NCBI GenBank assembly: GCA_947069175.1
Contig: CAMTDV010000003.1
Coordinates: 82,189,978-82,253,977, forward strand
Direction of reading: 5' to 3'
Origin: Scalesia atractyloides
Lineage: Eukaryota > Streptophyta > Magnoliopsida > Asterales > Asteraceae
DNA: 64,000 nucleotides
The notes under the pieces are model-generated. The model saw only the letters and a list, made by a program, of their open reading frames with translations, did not search any database and had not been told where the DNA came from. The stretch's first letter is position 1. Each line of letters opens with the position of its first letter. Shown piece after piece: positions 34,801 through 47,275 of this stretch. The position numbers and the translations under genes are program-made.

Positions 34801-37587
34801 TCTACGTTAATATTTGTTGCCCGTTTACCATCTATCTCGATGTAAATTCATAACACGATAATATTTATGAGTAAAATATAACGAAATGATGCATTAAATA
34901 CGGAAAAAAGTTAAATCACAATTATAAATTATATTTTAAAAAGTAATTGTATTTATTAATATTTGTGATTTGTAATCGCATTCAAAAGGAAATGATCTGC
35001 ATAAAAAAGAAAGTCTAATTACTTTAAAATTTATGAGAAAAGAAGAGGAATAAAAGTCTTGTGTTTTCCCTTATAAAATAAAACAATAAGAGGTATAATA
35101 ATGACACATAACAATAAATGAATTAAGGGAAAATCATGTGGTATAAGATGATTTTGATTTATTATTATTTATAGATATAGATTATAGACATTCGTGTATT
35201 CGGTTTGAATATAGAAAGTTTTGGTGTCATTTAAATCTAAAATTTCAAAATAATAGTTAATATTCGTCTATTCGGTTTGAATATAGAAAGTTGTTTACTA
35301 GGGGTCAACCAAAACAATTATTAATTTACAGGTTCATGTTAGAACGATTATAACGAATGCTTCTTTCAATTTGAACGGCTTCTAGTCCACAAATTATGTA
35401 ACATACTATTATTCTCTTAGTTTTGTGGTGGATAGAATGTTGCATTATGCATTTCTTTTCTTTTTATATGCAAAAATCATGCATGGTATTAGATACCCTT
35501 TTGTGTATTCTCTACTTTCTTGCACAAAAAGGTGAAGAACCTTCAAAAAAAAAAATATTTTATCCATTGACAAAAAGAACGAACCCAATTTTGTTCATTT
35601 GATACTTACCCTAAAACATATCATTCTAATCAGAATTCATTTTGAGCACAATGCTTTTTAAGTGAACCGAATTGATACTTTGTTGAACACCAACATGATT
35701 CAACTCTATGTTGTAAAAAGCATCCAGCATAAATAGTATGTATATTTAGTTTTTTTTTTCTTCTTTTCTTTAATTTCATTTTTTTATTTTTTTATTATTA
35801 TAATATAACTAATTTAATGTTTTTTTTTCTCTTATAACTTTTAATATTTAATGTTTTATTAAATTTCGAGTATGCCATCGCGATTTTCATATTTTTATTT
35901 ACGTCTGGACATAATTGATTTCTAATAAACCGAGTTGTGAGTGGTAATTTACTAGTACTCAAAGTACAAATGTATATGCTATTTGAACTACCGCACATTC
36001 AGCTTCATTTTCTTTTACAACGTGACGATGTTTATCCTTTTCGTTTATGTCATTATGACGTAGATATACGTATCTAAGTTCTGATATATATTTTTTTCGA
36101 CACCAAGTTGTGGACAATAATGTACAAGTAATCGAATCACAAATTTACATGTTATTTAAGCTACCTCACATGTTTTTCGATAAAGTGACGTCAGTCACCT
36201 TTTTCGTAGTGTAGTGCTATATAAATTTTGAACATGTTGTTACGCGCATGTTTTTATCTACGTTTCAGTAAAAGAATTTTTTGTTTTCAAAATCGAACGG
36301 GTCAAATACATACAAAGTGTCTGTACCATGCCAACCGTGTAATAAACCGAATCGATACCTACTGAATCCGTTGTAACGCGAGAAGAAAAAAAGAAATTAG
36401 TTACATATAGTTACTCAACGATCACTTAAAAGTAAAGTTGTTTGATAGTATCAAAATCTTTTAACGTAATACATTGTTGGTTTAGAAAACAGTTCCTATA
36501 TAATCATCTAATGTTTTCTTTAAAAACTTTATCTGTAAGATTTGAAATGGTTGTATTTTAAAATATATTTGCAGTAATAACATGAAACAAACATTTGCAA
36601 AAATTGTACTCCTAACTTTACTATTTGTTGAAGCTCGAAACTTAAAAACCAAAAAATGTTTAGGGCGTATTTAAGACACTTTTCTTAAACGTGTACGCCC
36701 TCTCCACCGTGTTCGAGACTCTTGGGCCGTCGATCTCCCAAAGATACAATAATTTGTGGTTCATACATAAGTAGTCCTTACACTTATATATTTTCTGTAT
36801 GCATTCATCAACAAGCCTGAACACAATGATAAGCAATTAAGCATCATGTGATGGACCCAAACAAAAAACCAACGGGTCAAAAATTTATGGTGTTTGCATA
36901 CATTAAGTTGGACGATTTATTGGGTCCGGGTGATCTGGGTCGCCACAACTTTAAATTAAAATCCAGTTCATCTCACTTTCTTATACCTATTTAACCATAC
37001 TCCACATTAAAATAACAACTAAACTATTTTATTTTATTGATCTTTTTCTCTCTAAAGTTAAATTTTCTTATAATACCTCTAGGCTCTAGCCACAGTTGTT
37101 GAGTAGTCCAAACTGGGCATAGCCCAATAGGTTTGGGCCCAACACATAAACACCAATTAAAACCCTGACCCACCTAGTTCCTATGGGAATACATGCTCAT
37201 TTTTTAATAGTAATTTCTGTTTTTTAAGGATAAACACATTAATATCTTTAATATGTAATATTTGAACTCTCAGCCTTTTTATTATGAAGTAGGGTTCTTT
37301 ATTTTTCGGTTATAACTAAATAAACTGAAATTCAAAATATCAAACCGAATAAGAATTCGGTTATTTGATTTGGTTTGTAATATTAATATTTGGTTGTCGA
37401 TTTTACAACATATTTAATTCGGTTAACCCAATTTAATCATTTTAAGTTAAAATTTTTATATTACTAATTAGTACATGTGTGTGCTTAGTGTATTTGAATA
37501 ACATGCTTATATGTTATTTATTTTATTAGCTTGTATTTTGTGTTTTTTGTGTTTGTACTCCAAATGGGAATATAATGTTTTTTTTTA
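34801..37587. other. Long AT-rich intergenic stretch
   Basis: No gene, RNA or transposon boundary could be supported. The open frame at 35798-35998 has no family resemblance. Homopolymer T runs are frequent around 35745-35830. Confidence 0.45.
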
Positions 37588-37940
37588 GTAAATTGCACAA
37601 AACATCCTTTATGTTTCCTCAAACTTGCAGGTTCCAGCCTTAATATTTAAAAGTTGCTAAAAACAGCCTTTAAGTTTATTTTTGTTGCGGGTTCAATCCT
37701 TTACAGCTAACCACGTTATTTTCTTCAGTTAAGTTCCCTCACATGCATAACATGTGAGGGTATATTCGTCATTTTGGTTGATCATGTGAGGGAACTTAAC
37801 TGAAGAAAATAACGTGGTTAGCTGTAAAGGATTGAACCCGCAACAAAAATAAACTTAAAGGTTGTTTTTAGCAACTTTTAAACATTAAGGCTGGAACCTG
37901 CAAGTTTAAGGAAACATAAAGGATGTTTTGTGCAATTTAC
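37588..37940. mobile_element. Hairpin MITE (353 bp, near-perfect inverted repeat)
   Basis: Arms of about 155-160 bp start GTAAATTGCACAAAACATCC and end with its complement GGATGTTTTGTGCAATTTAC. They contain CAAACTTGCAGGTTCCAGCC / GGCTGGAACCTGCAAGTTTA and the CTCACATG/CATGTGAG inner ends. The arms differ at only a few positions, suggesting recent origin. T-rich flanks make the TSD unreadable. No coding capacity. Confidence 0.8.
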
Positions 37941-39296
37941 TCTTTTTTTTCCTTTTTATTTTTGTTCTCAGCTTCATTTGGAAGCTTTTATTTTCTGACA
38001 TCACCACCGTACAGACACTCCTTTGTCGCATACGGCAGCAAGGGTGTTCCAATAGTACTTTTGTTCGCATAAATCTGTCTCTTCCGCCTTATTTTAGGCA
38101 AATGGTTACTTTATACGTTGTTTAACCCTCTGCTTTTTAGGGTCTTGACCCTTTTTTGGATTTTGTTACGCCGATCATTTTTTTGGGATGTTTTTCATCT
38201 TCTTTTTTATGTGCATTTGGTCGCATACTGTGATTTAAGGTGTAAAGTGGTGACAAATGCTTTATTTTAATGTTGTGATTATCCTTTTTTGGTTAAGGCG
38301 TAATGTTTGTTGTTGAGGTTGTTTGGGATGTGGGTCTTTCTGGTGAGGCTTATGTGTCGCTAGCATGCATGAAGATGAAATTGTTATAGTCTTGGTTTTA
38401 CGATTGTTTTATTTTGTTTGTCTTTTGGTATCGATGAGACGATGAAGATGAATCGGTGTTCATTGGAGAATTTTTGTTATGTTGTGGATGTTGTTTTAGG
38501 TTTTGGTTTTTCCGGTGAAACCTTTATGTGACGTTAGTATCGATGAAGACGAAACTGTAAAGCACATCGCTTAACCACCACGATGTCCCCTTGGAGACAA
38601 AACTATCCTCATGGTAAGGCATTTTCTTTTCCCCTAATATGACTTACACACATATTCATTGCTATTTATGCATGAATACATAGTTTATCAATGGTGGTAT
38701 CCAATACTGATTTGAGTGTCGCAGGGTGATCCAAAGACCCTGACGAAAGACATGTATCAACATTCTCTTATGAAAGGCAACAACCAAGCCCCAAACGGTT
38801 TTGGTGTCGCCTTTTCAACTACGTGTATCTAAATCAAAATAATAACAACAAAAATATAACAATATTATATGGAACTACAATTAAAACTCATATTAAAGAA
38901 TCCTCATTACTAAATTTAAATTATTAGGTATACTTTATAAAAAAAAGTTTTATTACCAAATTGAATAGAAAAAGTAGACTATCAAAAAAAATAAAATAAA
39001 AAAGTATTATTATTTAGTTATATCATGATCAAACATCCATGTGAGGGGTGCATTTGAGTGAGGTGGAGAATCTCATATTTGGGTTGAGTTCATTTGATGT
39101 GGGCGGTACAGTGGAGTCAACTGTTAAGACTATGTGGTGTGGAAGGGATTTGAAGGGGGGCATAAAGTGACATGTTACTGTCATGTCAGCAGATAGAAGC
39201 CTCAAAAAACACGGGATGAGAGGGAGCGTAGAAGGGTGGTGTCTTTTAAAAAAATTAAACAATTAACATAAAAACCATCAATCACAATAAAATCAA
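37941..39296. other. Intergenic DNA, left flank of the 12.3-kb Mutator-like element
   Basis: Contains an unassigned G/T-rich stretch (38100-38600) without an open frame worth calling. It ends with the 9-mer TAAAATCAA (39288-39296), the left TSD of the element that follows. Confidence 0.45.
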
Positions 39297-40164
39297 GAGT
39301 TAACTTCGTTTTTGCTCCATGTGGTTTGACAATTTTAACGCTTTTGCTCCAATAGTTTAAAAATAGCCAGTTTGCTCCTTGTTGGTTTTACCTTTACTCT
39401 AATATGCCTCCCGCCCTTAACTCCATCCAATATGTTCGTTAACTAGAAGGGTATTTTTGTATTTTTATATATTAGAAGTTAATTATTTATCATTAATTCC
39501 TTTTTTATTAAGCAAATATAAAGTATTCCTTAAATCCATTTTGTAGGTCCACTTGGAGGATCAAGATAAACCTGCTTCCTTGTTCATACAACACACACAC
39601 GAGTGCGGAATCCAAGTGTGTATGCAAACCAAAGCAAGAGCACAATCAATATGACACATATATATCTTCAAATGTTCACTATATCGATATGCAGAGAGAC
39701 TCAGTACATAGACTCTTGAATACACTTCTTATCTCTCTAAACACTCCAAGTGTTCTCTCTCTAGTGCTCACACATGTCTAACTATTACTGAGAAGACCAT
39801 GTCTGTTTATATAGTGCCAACGCCTAGCACAGTACGAAGAATGTTGCGGGTCGCACGAAGCACTACACAGACACGAAGAACATTCAGAGATGGATGCCGG
39901 TACGAACATGTTATGGCTCGTACGAATGAGTAAGTCATTCGTACGACCAAGCAAAGCTTAGAAGAACAAAGCTTACTCGTATGAGCATACTGTAACATCC
40001 GCCAAAAACCGGATTTACCAAACCCGCTTCGTTTATTAACCGAACAACCAGTTAAAAATTTCGTTGCTTATTTAATGCCCAAATTAATTTTAAACGATAC
40101 ATAATTAATAAGTATATTAGAATATAAAATCTATTTTTGAAAATGTATTAAAAATAATGAATTA

Positions 40165-40258
40165 AAAACATGCTGAAGCCGGGACTCGAACCCGGGTCAG
40201 CCGAGAGCCTACAAAGCATTAACACACATCTCTACAACCGCTCCGCCACTTGATCTTT
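40165..40258 (-). other. Opposite-strand tRNA-like module in the solo LTR
   Basis: Read on the minus strand: AAGTGGCGGAGCGGTTGTAG (A box/D-arm of Leu/Ser-tRNA style), a long variable-like region, then CCCGGGTTCGAGTCCCGGCT (perfect B box, CCGGG/CCCGG T-stem). This is the most tRNA-like of the opposite-strand copies. An acceptor stem was not confirmed. Confidence 0.65.
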
Positions 40259-41091
40259 TATGAAGTTCTGGGGAGCAATTAAATCATATGTTCAACTGAG
40301 AGTCAACCTGTTTCGCCAACTGAAACCGATATCGGCTTTCAAACCGACCAAGACGTTTGAGTGCTCGCAGAATCTTGATCATAACCAATAAAACCGACAT
40401 CTTAAATCAATTCAGTCGTTAATGAACTTGAATTTAGGTGATGTTTGGTTTTTATAACCGAAAACTTTCATTCTGAAATTACTTCAACAAAACACTCATC
40501 TCGCGATTAAATTTCATTCCCAGAGCTTCTAATTTTAGTGTTTATTCTATTTTCTGGTCGTCGGAATTGCTTTCTGATCATCGCCGGAATTCTCTGCAAG
40601 TCACCGGAAAACCGAGACTCAACTCAAAACGATAAAATACCTCGACTTTACTGTTTCAATCAATTGTTAGAACCTTACTAACATTAACCCATCGCTCAGA
40701 ATCAACCACAGACGACATTGCTGGACTTTCTGTTTTCACCGGAAAACTTCTGGATTTGTCGGAAACTCGCTGTTAACCGGTATGATCATTCAAACATACT
40801 GATAATCATTACTCATTAGTTCAATTTCACATCTAATCCCTCCAAACTGTTAATTGATTCTAACAGCCGAAGGTTCCAAAACAGAGCTGACGAGCTTCGC
40901 CGGATTTTCTGAAGAAGACGATCTGTTCGGTACTTTCTTTCCCTAAACTCTTCGGTTCAATACTTTTCAATTGTTCGTCTTGTTCATTAACTGAATTAAT
41001 CAAGTAACAGTTAGATAACCGTTGTCTGAGTTTTGAACGAAGAAGACGAAGTAGTTTTGTTATAAGATTATTTAAAATCGGTATTATAAAC

Positions 41092-41512
41092 GGGTTAGAC
41101 ACACAGTCCAGCGGTGGACTGTGTGCAAATAAATACATATACGTCGCGAGTTCGATTCCTGTCCCAACCTCATTCGCTGTAATAAAATGTTTTTTTTTTG
41201 TAAACTGAACCGGGTTAACTCTGTTAGATGTTAAGTATAATAAAAATCTGTATTTAAACCAAGTTAGACACACAGTCCAGCGGTGGACTGTGTGTAACAT
41301 TAAGTCTCAGGTCCCGGGTTCGAAACCTGCTGACGACACCGGTCTGATGATTTAAAACATTTTTGAAAATAAAAGAATTTTGAATAAACTGAGTTAGTAT
41401 ATAAATATAATTAAAAACAGAATTATTTCGGGTTAGACACGTAGTTCAGTTGGTAGAGCTGCGTGCACGCGAACGGGAGGTCTCGGGTTCGAGCCTCACC
41501 CGGCGCATACAC
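41092..41512 (+). other. Three tandem tRNA-like modules in the solo LTR
   Basis: Modules start near 41094, 41262 and 41428 (spacing ~167 bp). The first two carry CAGTCCAGCGGTGGACTGTG with AGTCC/GGACT D-stems, and B boxes GAGTTCGATTCC and GGGTTCGAAACC. The third carries GTAGTTCAGTTGGTAGAGCT and GGGTTCGAGCC. The 3-module arrangement is retained relative to the 9.4-kb element although the spacers have diverged. Confidence 0.75.
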
Positions 41513-41984
41513 TTACACAATAAAACCGGTCAACGGTCAACGGTCAACAAGTCAACGGTCAAAAAGTCAACATTTTTTATTATTATTTTTATTTATTTAT
41601 TTTATTTAAAAATCAATTAAAAATACTTAAAAATAACATTTTTAAAGTTAGAAAATAGCCTAAAACTCACAAAAATATATCCAAAAATCCTATTAAAGTT
41701 GTTAACAAAATCCATTTATTTACCTTACTTTTCATTATTAATTAGGTTAGTTATTCCTCGACGATCAATCCTCTAAACTCGTGCGCATTCATCATCATTC
41801 ACCGAACGCACCCAATGTGAGTGAATCTCTACAAATTCCCCGTTTAAATCACGTTTTTGGGGTGTATCATGTGTCTTACTATTTATTATATTTAAATCAT
41901 GGTGCATACATCATATCATGAATAAATGTGTATCAGCTTGTATAAACTGTTTGTGTGGTTATTGTTTAGATTTAATTTATTATT

Positions 41985-42250
41985 TTCAGTACATGCAATT
42001 TCATAGGCCGCCGCTCCCCATTACATTATGAGCGTTGAGCATGTTCCCCATTACATTATGAGCGTGAACCTGGCGTGCCAACATACGATCGGCTCCGTTT
42101 GATTGAGTCTTGATCGCACAGACATTTATCATTTTCAGTACATGCAATACGATCGGCTCCGTTTGATTGAGCCTTGATCGCACAGACATTTATCATTTTC
42201 AGTACATGCAATACGATCGGCTCCGTTTGATTGAGCCTTGATCGCACAGT
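41985..42250. repeat. Tandem ~64-bp repeat inside the solo LTR
   Basis: ATACGATCGGCTCCGTTTGA plus a following TGATCGCACAGACATTTATC / TTTTCAGTACATGCAA segment is present three times (near 42083, 42149, 42212). An unrelated small duplication of CCCCATTACATTATGAGCGT lies at 42017-42065. The other LTRs have a single related GATCGGCTCCGTTTGATT copy (11229, 16704), so the expansion is specific to this copy. Confidence 0.75.
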
Positions 42251-42997
42251 TTCATTCATGTTATATATTTATGCAAGTTGTTGATTATGTTGATTGGGTT
42301 GGTTTGTTAATGTATGTTTTGTTTGTTGTGGTTTGTTTTTGGATGCTAATTGTTGTTAATGTATGTTATTGTTTGTTGTGGTTTGTTATTGTATGCTAAT
42401 TGTTATTATTGTATGTTTATTTACATTTGTTCATATATGAATATTGCACGATTTTTCCATATTAAATACAATCAGAAATAAATAATAAATGTTTTCTAAC
42501 AAGGTTCACTCGCCAACTTTTTGTTGATCCAAAAACCATTTTCACATATGATATAGGTGAACAGGATGAAGTATGGAAAACATAGGAAATTGCCTTAGAA
42601 GAAAAATAATGAAGTTTAGAAGGATGAATAGAACATGTTGTATTTATTTGATATGATTGTATGATCTCTTTTAAATTGAAATAATAAATATGAAACCTTA
42701 TAATAAATGTCATGAGCTTTGATGAAAACCCAATCATGCCCCGGTCACCTTTTCCGCTGCGGGTCGGGGTGTGACACATACAATGACTCGTACGAATGTG
42801 TGATGGCTCGTACGAGCAAGCAACTTGCTCGTACGGTGCACTTATCACTCGCACGAACCAAACAACTATCGCACTAAACCAAGATAGGAGGATATCTTGA
42901 TTTGGTCGACATGACTGATCTTTACATACACAACAAACAAAAACCGTACAATCTGACGTAACTAAGAACAAGCAACAGATACAAAAGTGCATCAACA

Positions 42998-44141
42998 AAC
43001 TCCCCCTTGGATGTTGCTTGTTCTTCGATATTTATATCGAATTGCCTGCTTCATACTATGAGCTTCTGGCGTGAAAACCGATCTGACTTGTTCTGAACCG
43101 AACTGAGTCAAACTCCCCTTTAATATATCTTGTGGTGTACCAACTTGAGCTTTAGGAAGAAAAACCTTTGGATCAAAAGTTCGTTCATAAGTTTGAGCAC
43201 TTGTACCAACAGACTGATCAGATTTAACTGGAGATTCCCAAAAAGGAATTGTATTTGACATGAATGCTGTTTGAAGCTTTGGTTGTTGAACCGCATTTAT
43301 ACCTGGGTTAATGCCACCAAAATACATTTCTGGATTTTGCGGAACTGGAAATCGTTTTGCTTTGCGAATTTCTTCTTCATCTTTATTTTCAAGTTTCTGA
43401 ATAAATTCGTAATTGCCGAGCACATCCATTACACCTGTATGTTTTAATAATTCAATAAATTGACTCCACTTAGGTGTAAGGCATCAGCGAAACGCGTAAC
43501 AATCTCCTGTTGTGATGCAAGAACCTTGTATGAGTGCATCTCACTCATCAAATGATAGAAACGAGTTGTCATACCATTTAATGTTTCATTTTCCATAAAA
43601 TGAAACCCTTCAAACTCTTTCTTTAAAAGATCATGTCTAACTTTCCTTGTTGCTGTGTTTCCTTCTCCTCTTGTTTTTAATGCGTCCCACAAACTCTTCG
43701 TAGATGTACAATGCATGAATTGATGATAAATGTCTCTGTGAACTGCTTGCGTAAGAATTGCAAAGGCCTTCTTTTCAAGATCATAAGCCCTTTTATCATT
43801 CTCATCTAATTCGGCTGAGGAGGCAGAATTTGATACGACGTCTTCGAGAGATTCTCTGTCGGAGAAACAAAACATGTCCACAATTCGGTATACTGACCAA
43901 GAATATATGTATGAAAACGATTGTTCCATGAAGGATAATCGTTCATGTGATTTAACTTTGGTGGACGGTTGTTACTCCCAGTTTCACTTTCGCTAAGAAG
44001 AAGATTTTGAACGCTTTGGTTCTAATTCGTAACAAAAGCCCATTGACCAGCAGTAAACACATTTGGAGGTATCATTGATTTGGCCCATGAGGTTGTTTCT
44101 TGACTTGTAGTACACTCCCAATCCCAAGGATTTGTACTCAT
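42998..44141 (-). pseudogene. gag: Copia-type gag (UBN2 family), broken by a stop and frame changes
   Basis: Starts at ATG 44141: MSTNPWDWECTTSQ..., stop TAG at 44022-44024, then the same frame continues RPPKLNHMNDYPSWNNRFHTYILGQYTELW, the usual Copia gag N-terminal block. A frame change near 43860 leads to RAYDLEKKAFAILTQAVHRDIYHQFMHCTSTKSLWDAL and MTTRFYHLMSEMHSYKV (UBN2 core). A second near 43450 leads to LTPKWSQFIELLKHT and YEFIQKLENKDEEEIRKAKRF. The C-terminal part has no zinc knuckle, and the polypurine tract follows directly, so no pol was ever visible here. It would have formed particles using a partner's pol; now inactive. Confidence 0.82.
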
Positions 44142-44507
44142 TTTGTTTTACAAAAAATAAAAGGTTTAAAAGATTAATTTTTGAAAATAGCAATTTTCCT
44201 TTTAAAATCCACAATTTTAAAAACTTCAAAGATCTGAGAAACGAAAACACGAAAAACAATCAAAAAGGTTCTTCGTACGGATCGATCATCCGTACGAACG
44301 ATACTTCCTTCGTACGAACCAAGTTGTTCGTACGGATTACCCTTTTTCGTGCGAGCAGCTGTTGATTCGTATGAATGATATTCTTCGCACGGATGACAGG
44401 TTATTCGCACAGATGTTTTTCACAGAGGAATCTTTTTGCAGGACTGGTTCGGTGAAAAACTTCCTTTTCTGTTAAGACTTGTTTTTTGAAAGAGGTCTGT
44501 TGTCTAA

Positions 44508-46381
44508 TGTAAGGCCTCGTTTTTTCGTACTTTCCTTAATTAGAAAGTGTAATCGTATTTCTATTTATGGAAACTTGTATTCGTATCGCATTCGTATTTC
44601 ATTTCCCAATCTTATAATCCGAGACTTTGATCGTAATAAAATTCATACCTGACACATACTTGCCTTACATGCATTTAATTGTTAAATACGTGTTTACATA
44701 CAAACCGATACTTGTTATACGTGCAAGTACTCATACGTTTATATTTGATACCTAAAATATACTTACATATACATTGTACACTTGAAAACATGCGAAAATA
44801 TCAAGTTTTACCATGAAATGAAAGATAAACTAAGTTCAAGGACTAAAAATAGCATAATCCGGAGAAAGTTGTTTCTAGCTCATGGATTGGGCAAAAGTGT
44901 GTTTGTTGGATTGTGTTTCTTGCATTTAATACTCACCTAACTCAACCCCCAAACCTCAACTATAAATACCCCACTCCCCTTCACTCTCAACTCACACCTA
45001 AATCTTCTTTTCTCTTCTCTAAAAGCTTTAAAGAGCTTTATTCTTCTCTCAAAGATCAAAGCTCCAAGCTTGTTCTCGAAACAAGACTTGAGTTGGTAGA
45101 ATGTGATCTCCTGGAAGCCTTGGCGATCCTAAACTTCGATCCACCACCTCATTTGATGTTTTCATTTACTTTTTGTCCTTTACTTATATGTTCAAACGTA
45201 CTCATGACCATCCTTGTCGTCCTTGTGACGACTTGTGCATTGGTATACTATACGAGAGGTTTTAAAAGTAAGGTTCTCCTCCTACCTCCATGCATGACTT
45301 CTATGAAATTACATGATGTTTATGAATTACCGATTGTTATACTATATAATATATATATGAATACTAGCCGAACTCTTGATGGTAATCAAATGATTATTCG
45401 TCATGGTACTAGGTTCCATCACCTAAGTACTTAATCTCTCGTTACAATTCTAATGGGTATCCTAACCCATGAAAACACATAAACCCGAATGGGTCTTATA
45501 GTATCAAAAACAAGTATTAAGTCTAAATGATTACTTTCTCGTATAAATTTCTTTATTTCTTTTAATTCCTAAATCCTCCGTTATCGTTCGAATACTTACC
45601 CACCTAAGTTCTCCTCTTGTAGGATAACTCGGCGCTCATCCCACCCGTCAACCCACTTCGCGAACTCGTCAAGTTTGAAGACTACGCAAACCGTGAGTAC
45701 ACTCGACCCACTTTTCGTTTACAACACTTTTTGGGTGTAACATGTTTACTTATACCAAAACCACAACACTTAAACTTTATGAAATGCACAAACAATCCTA
45801 TACACATGAATACTTGATACGCTTACGTGATGCTTATATCTTGGACATTCTTTATGTGATACTTTAGTCATTAACTTGTTTTAAGCCTTCTTTTAACATG
45901 TGTAGCGCTATAGGAAGTCACGCATCCCCCTCCATCGCATAAACTTGAGGCCATGTTAAAACAACGTGTTTGCGTTAAGGGTTTGGCTAATAGTATTGCA
46001 TGCCTTGTATATGCTCTCGTAAAATCATAGTTGCCATGAGGATTCGTTTAAACGTTAATCGTATACGTATACTATGCTTAAACTTGTGTACTCGCCTTTG
46101 CTTTTGCATTAAATTGTATTTTAAAACACGTTACAGGTTGATGAAGAGGATGCTATGAAATCAAATAGCAAGGACTTAGATACACACAAGTAGACGTTTA
46201 GGCTAAATTTGTTGTATCAATTTTTGTTGTATTATGTTATTTGTAATTTGCTTCAATGTTGTACTTGACAATCGTTATTGAAATGAAATTCGACTTTAAT
46301 TAAATATTGTCATTGTTGTGAGCAATGGGCAATCTATTTCGTCTCACTCTGATGTTTCCGCCATCGGTTGGGGTGTGGACA
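44508..46381 (+). repeat. Solo LTR (1874 bp) nested in the Copia leader
   Basis: Begins TGTAAGGCCTCG, ends GTTGGGGTGTGGACA, flanked by a perfect 5-bp TSD TCTAA (44503-44507 and 46382-46386). A TATA box (TATAAATACC) lies at 44961, and a CTCTTCTCT-rich stretch follows as in a transcribed leader. The open frame at 44913-45434 spans this promoter region and has no protein similarity. Likely Ty3-type by end sequence; a different family from the 39991 LTR. Confidence 0.88.
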
Positions 46382-46752
46382 TCTAAACACTTTTGGTTAA
46401 AAAGACAAACATTCCGTATCAGCTTTTACAGTTATAACAGTCAAGTCTAGAATGTCAGAAGTTTGGTCAACTCTGCAACACTATTCCGATGAGTTTTCCA
46501 GTGAGTTTCTTCTGCAAATGTATTCAACTTAAACAAAAGAAAATTTTAAGAAAAACAAGATTTTAACATGTCTCCATATGTTCTAACTAGGTTTTTATAA
46601 AAAATTCTCTAGATATAACAGATTTTAACTAAGTTTTACGTTGGTTATCTTCTTCAAAAACTTAAGTTTTCTGCTGGAAGTTCAGGAATACTTTAAGAAA
46701 CCCTCAAACTAGCTCGACACAACACTAAGCTTGGTTTTAAACAAGGAAGAGA

Positions 46753-46770
46753 GCCAAAGCTCTGATACCA
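46753..46770 (-). promoter_or_regulatory. Primer-binding site of the Copia element
   Basis: On the minus strand TGGTATCAGAGCTTTGG, an exact match to the common plant initiator Met-tRNA site, two bases from the LTR edge at 46773. It fixes the minus orientation. Confidence 0.88.
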
Positions 46771-47275
46771 CTTGTAGGATCAAGATAAACCTGCTTCCTT
46801 GTTCATACAACACACACACGAGTGCGGAATCCAAGTGTGTATGCAAACCAAAGCAAGAGCACAATCAATATGACACAGATATATCTTCAAATGTTCACTA
46901 TATCGATATGTAGAGATACTCAATACATGGACTCTTGAATACACTTCTTATCTCTCTAAACACTCTCAGTGTTCTCTCTCTAGTGCTCACACATGTCTAA
47001 CTATTACTGAGAAGACCATGTGTGTTTATATAGTGCCAACACCTAGCAACAATACGAAGAATGTTGCAGGTTGCACGAAGCACTACACAGACATGAAGAA
47101 CATTCAGAGATGGATGCACGTACGAACATGCTATGGCTCGTACGAATGAGTAAGTCATTCGTACGACCAATCAAAGCTTAGAAGAACAAAGCTTACTCGT
47201 ACGAGCATACAATGACTCGTACGAATATGTGATGGCTCGTACGAGCAAGCAACTTGCTCGTATGGTGCACTTATC

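Larger units (their letters stand above)
39991..42776 (+). repeat. Solo LTR (2786 bp), relative of the 9414-17145 family
   Basis: Starts TGTAACATCCGCC and ends CGGGTCGGGGTGTGACA, with a perfect 5-bp TSD CATAC at 39986-39990 and 42777-42781. It lies inside the Copia 3' LTR, whose two halves rejoin when it is removed. It shares with the LTRs at 9.4 and 14.9 kb the overall order: opposite-strand tRNA-like module, TTCGCCGGA/CACCGG block, three plus-strand tRNA-like modules, AAAAATACTTAAAAATAACA-type block, CACCCAATGTGAGTGAAT, and CATGAGCTTTGATGAAAACC near the end. It is clearly diverged from them. No interior remains, so it arose by LTR-LTR recombination. Confidence 0.92.
39554..47275 (-). mobile_element. 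Gag-only Copia-type LTR element, 5' LTR truncated
   Basis: The element runs right to left. The 5' LTR remnant is 46773-47275. Adjacent on its left is the primer-binding site (plus strand CTCTGATACCA at 46760-46770, i.e. TGGTATCAGAG on the minus strand). The 3' LTR is 39554-42997, interrupted by a solo LTR. A purine tract (plus strand AACTCCCCCTTGGATG, from 42998) abuts it. The intact LTR would be about 653 bp; the right copy ends abruptly at ...GGTGCACTTATC, lacking ~150 bp. Both copies share GGATCAAGATAAACCTGCTT and the CGTACGA-rich stretch. The interior, less a second solo LTR, is ~1.9 kb and encodes only gag. Confidence 0.85.

Noticed and set aside
42462..42998. 178-aa minus-strand open frame
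   Set aside because: It spans the junction between the solo LTR and the Copia LTR and is a chance frame in repeat DNA.
44913..45434. 173-aa open frame as a gene
   Set aside because: It overlaps the TATA box and leader of the solo LTR at 44508-46381, has no family resemblance, and starts before the likely transcription start.
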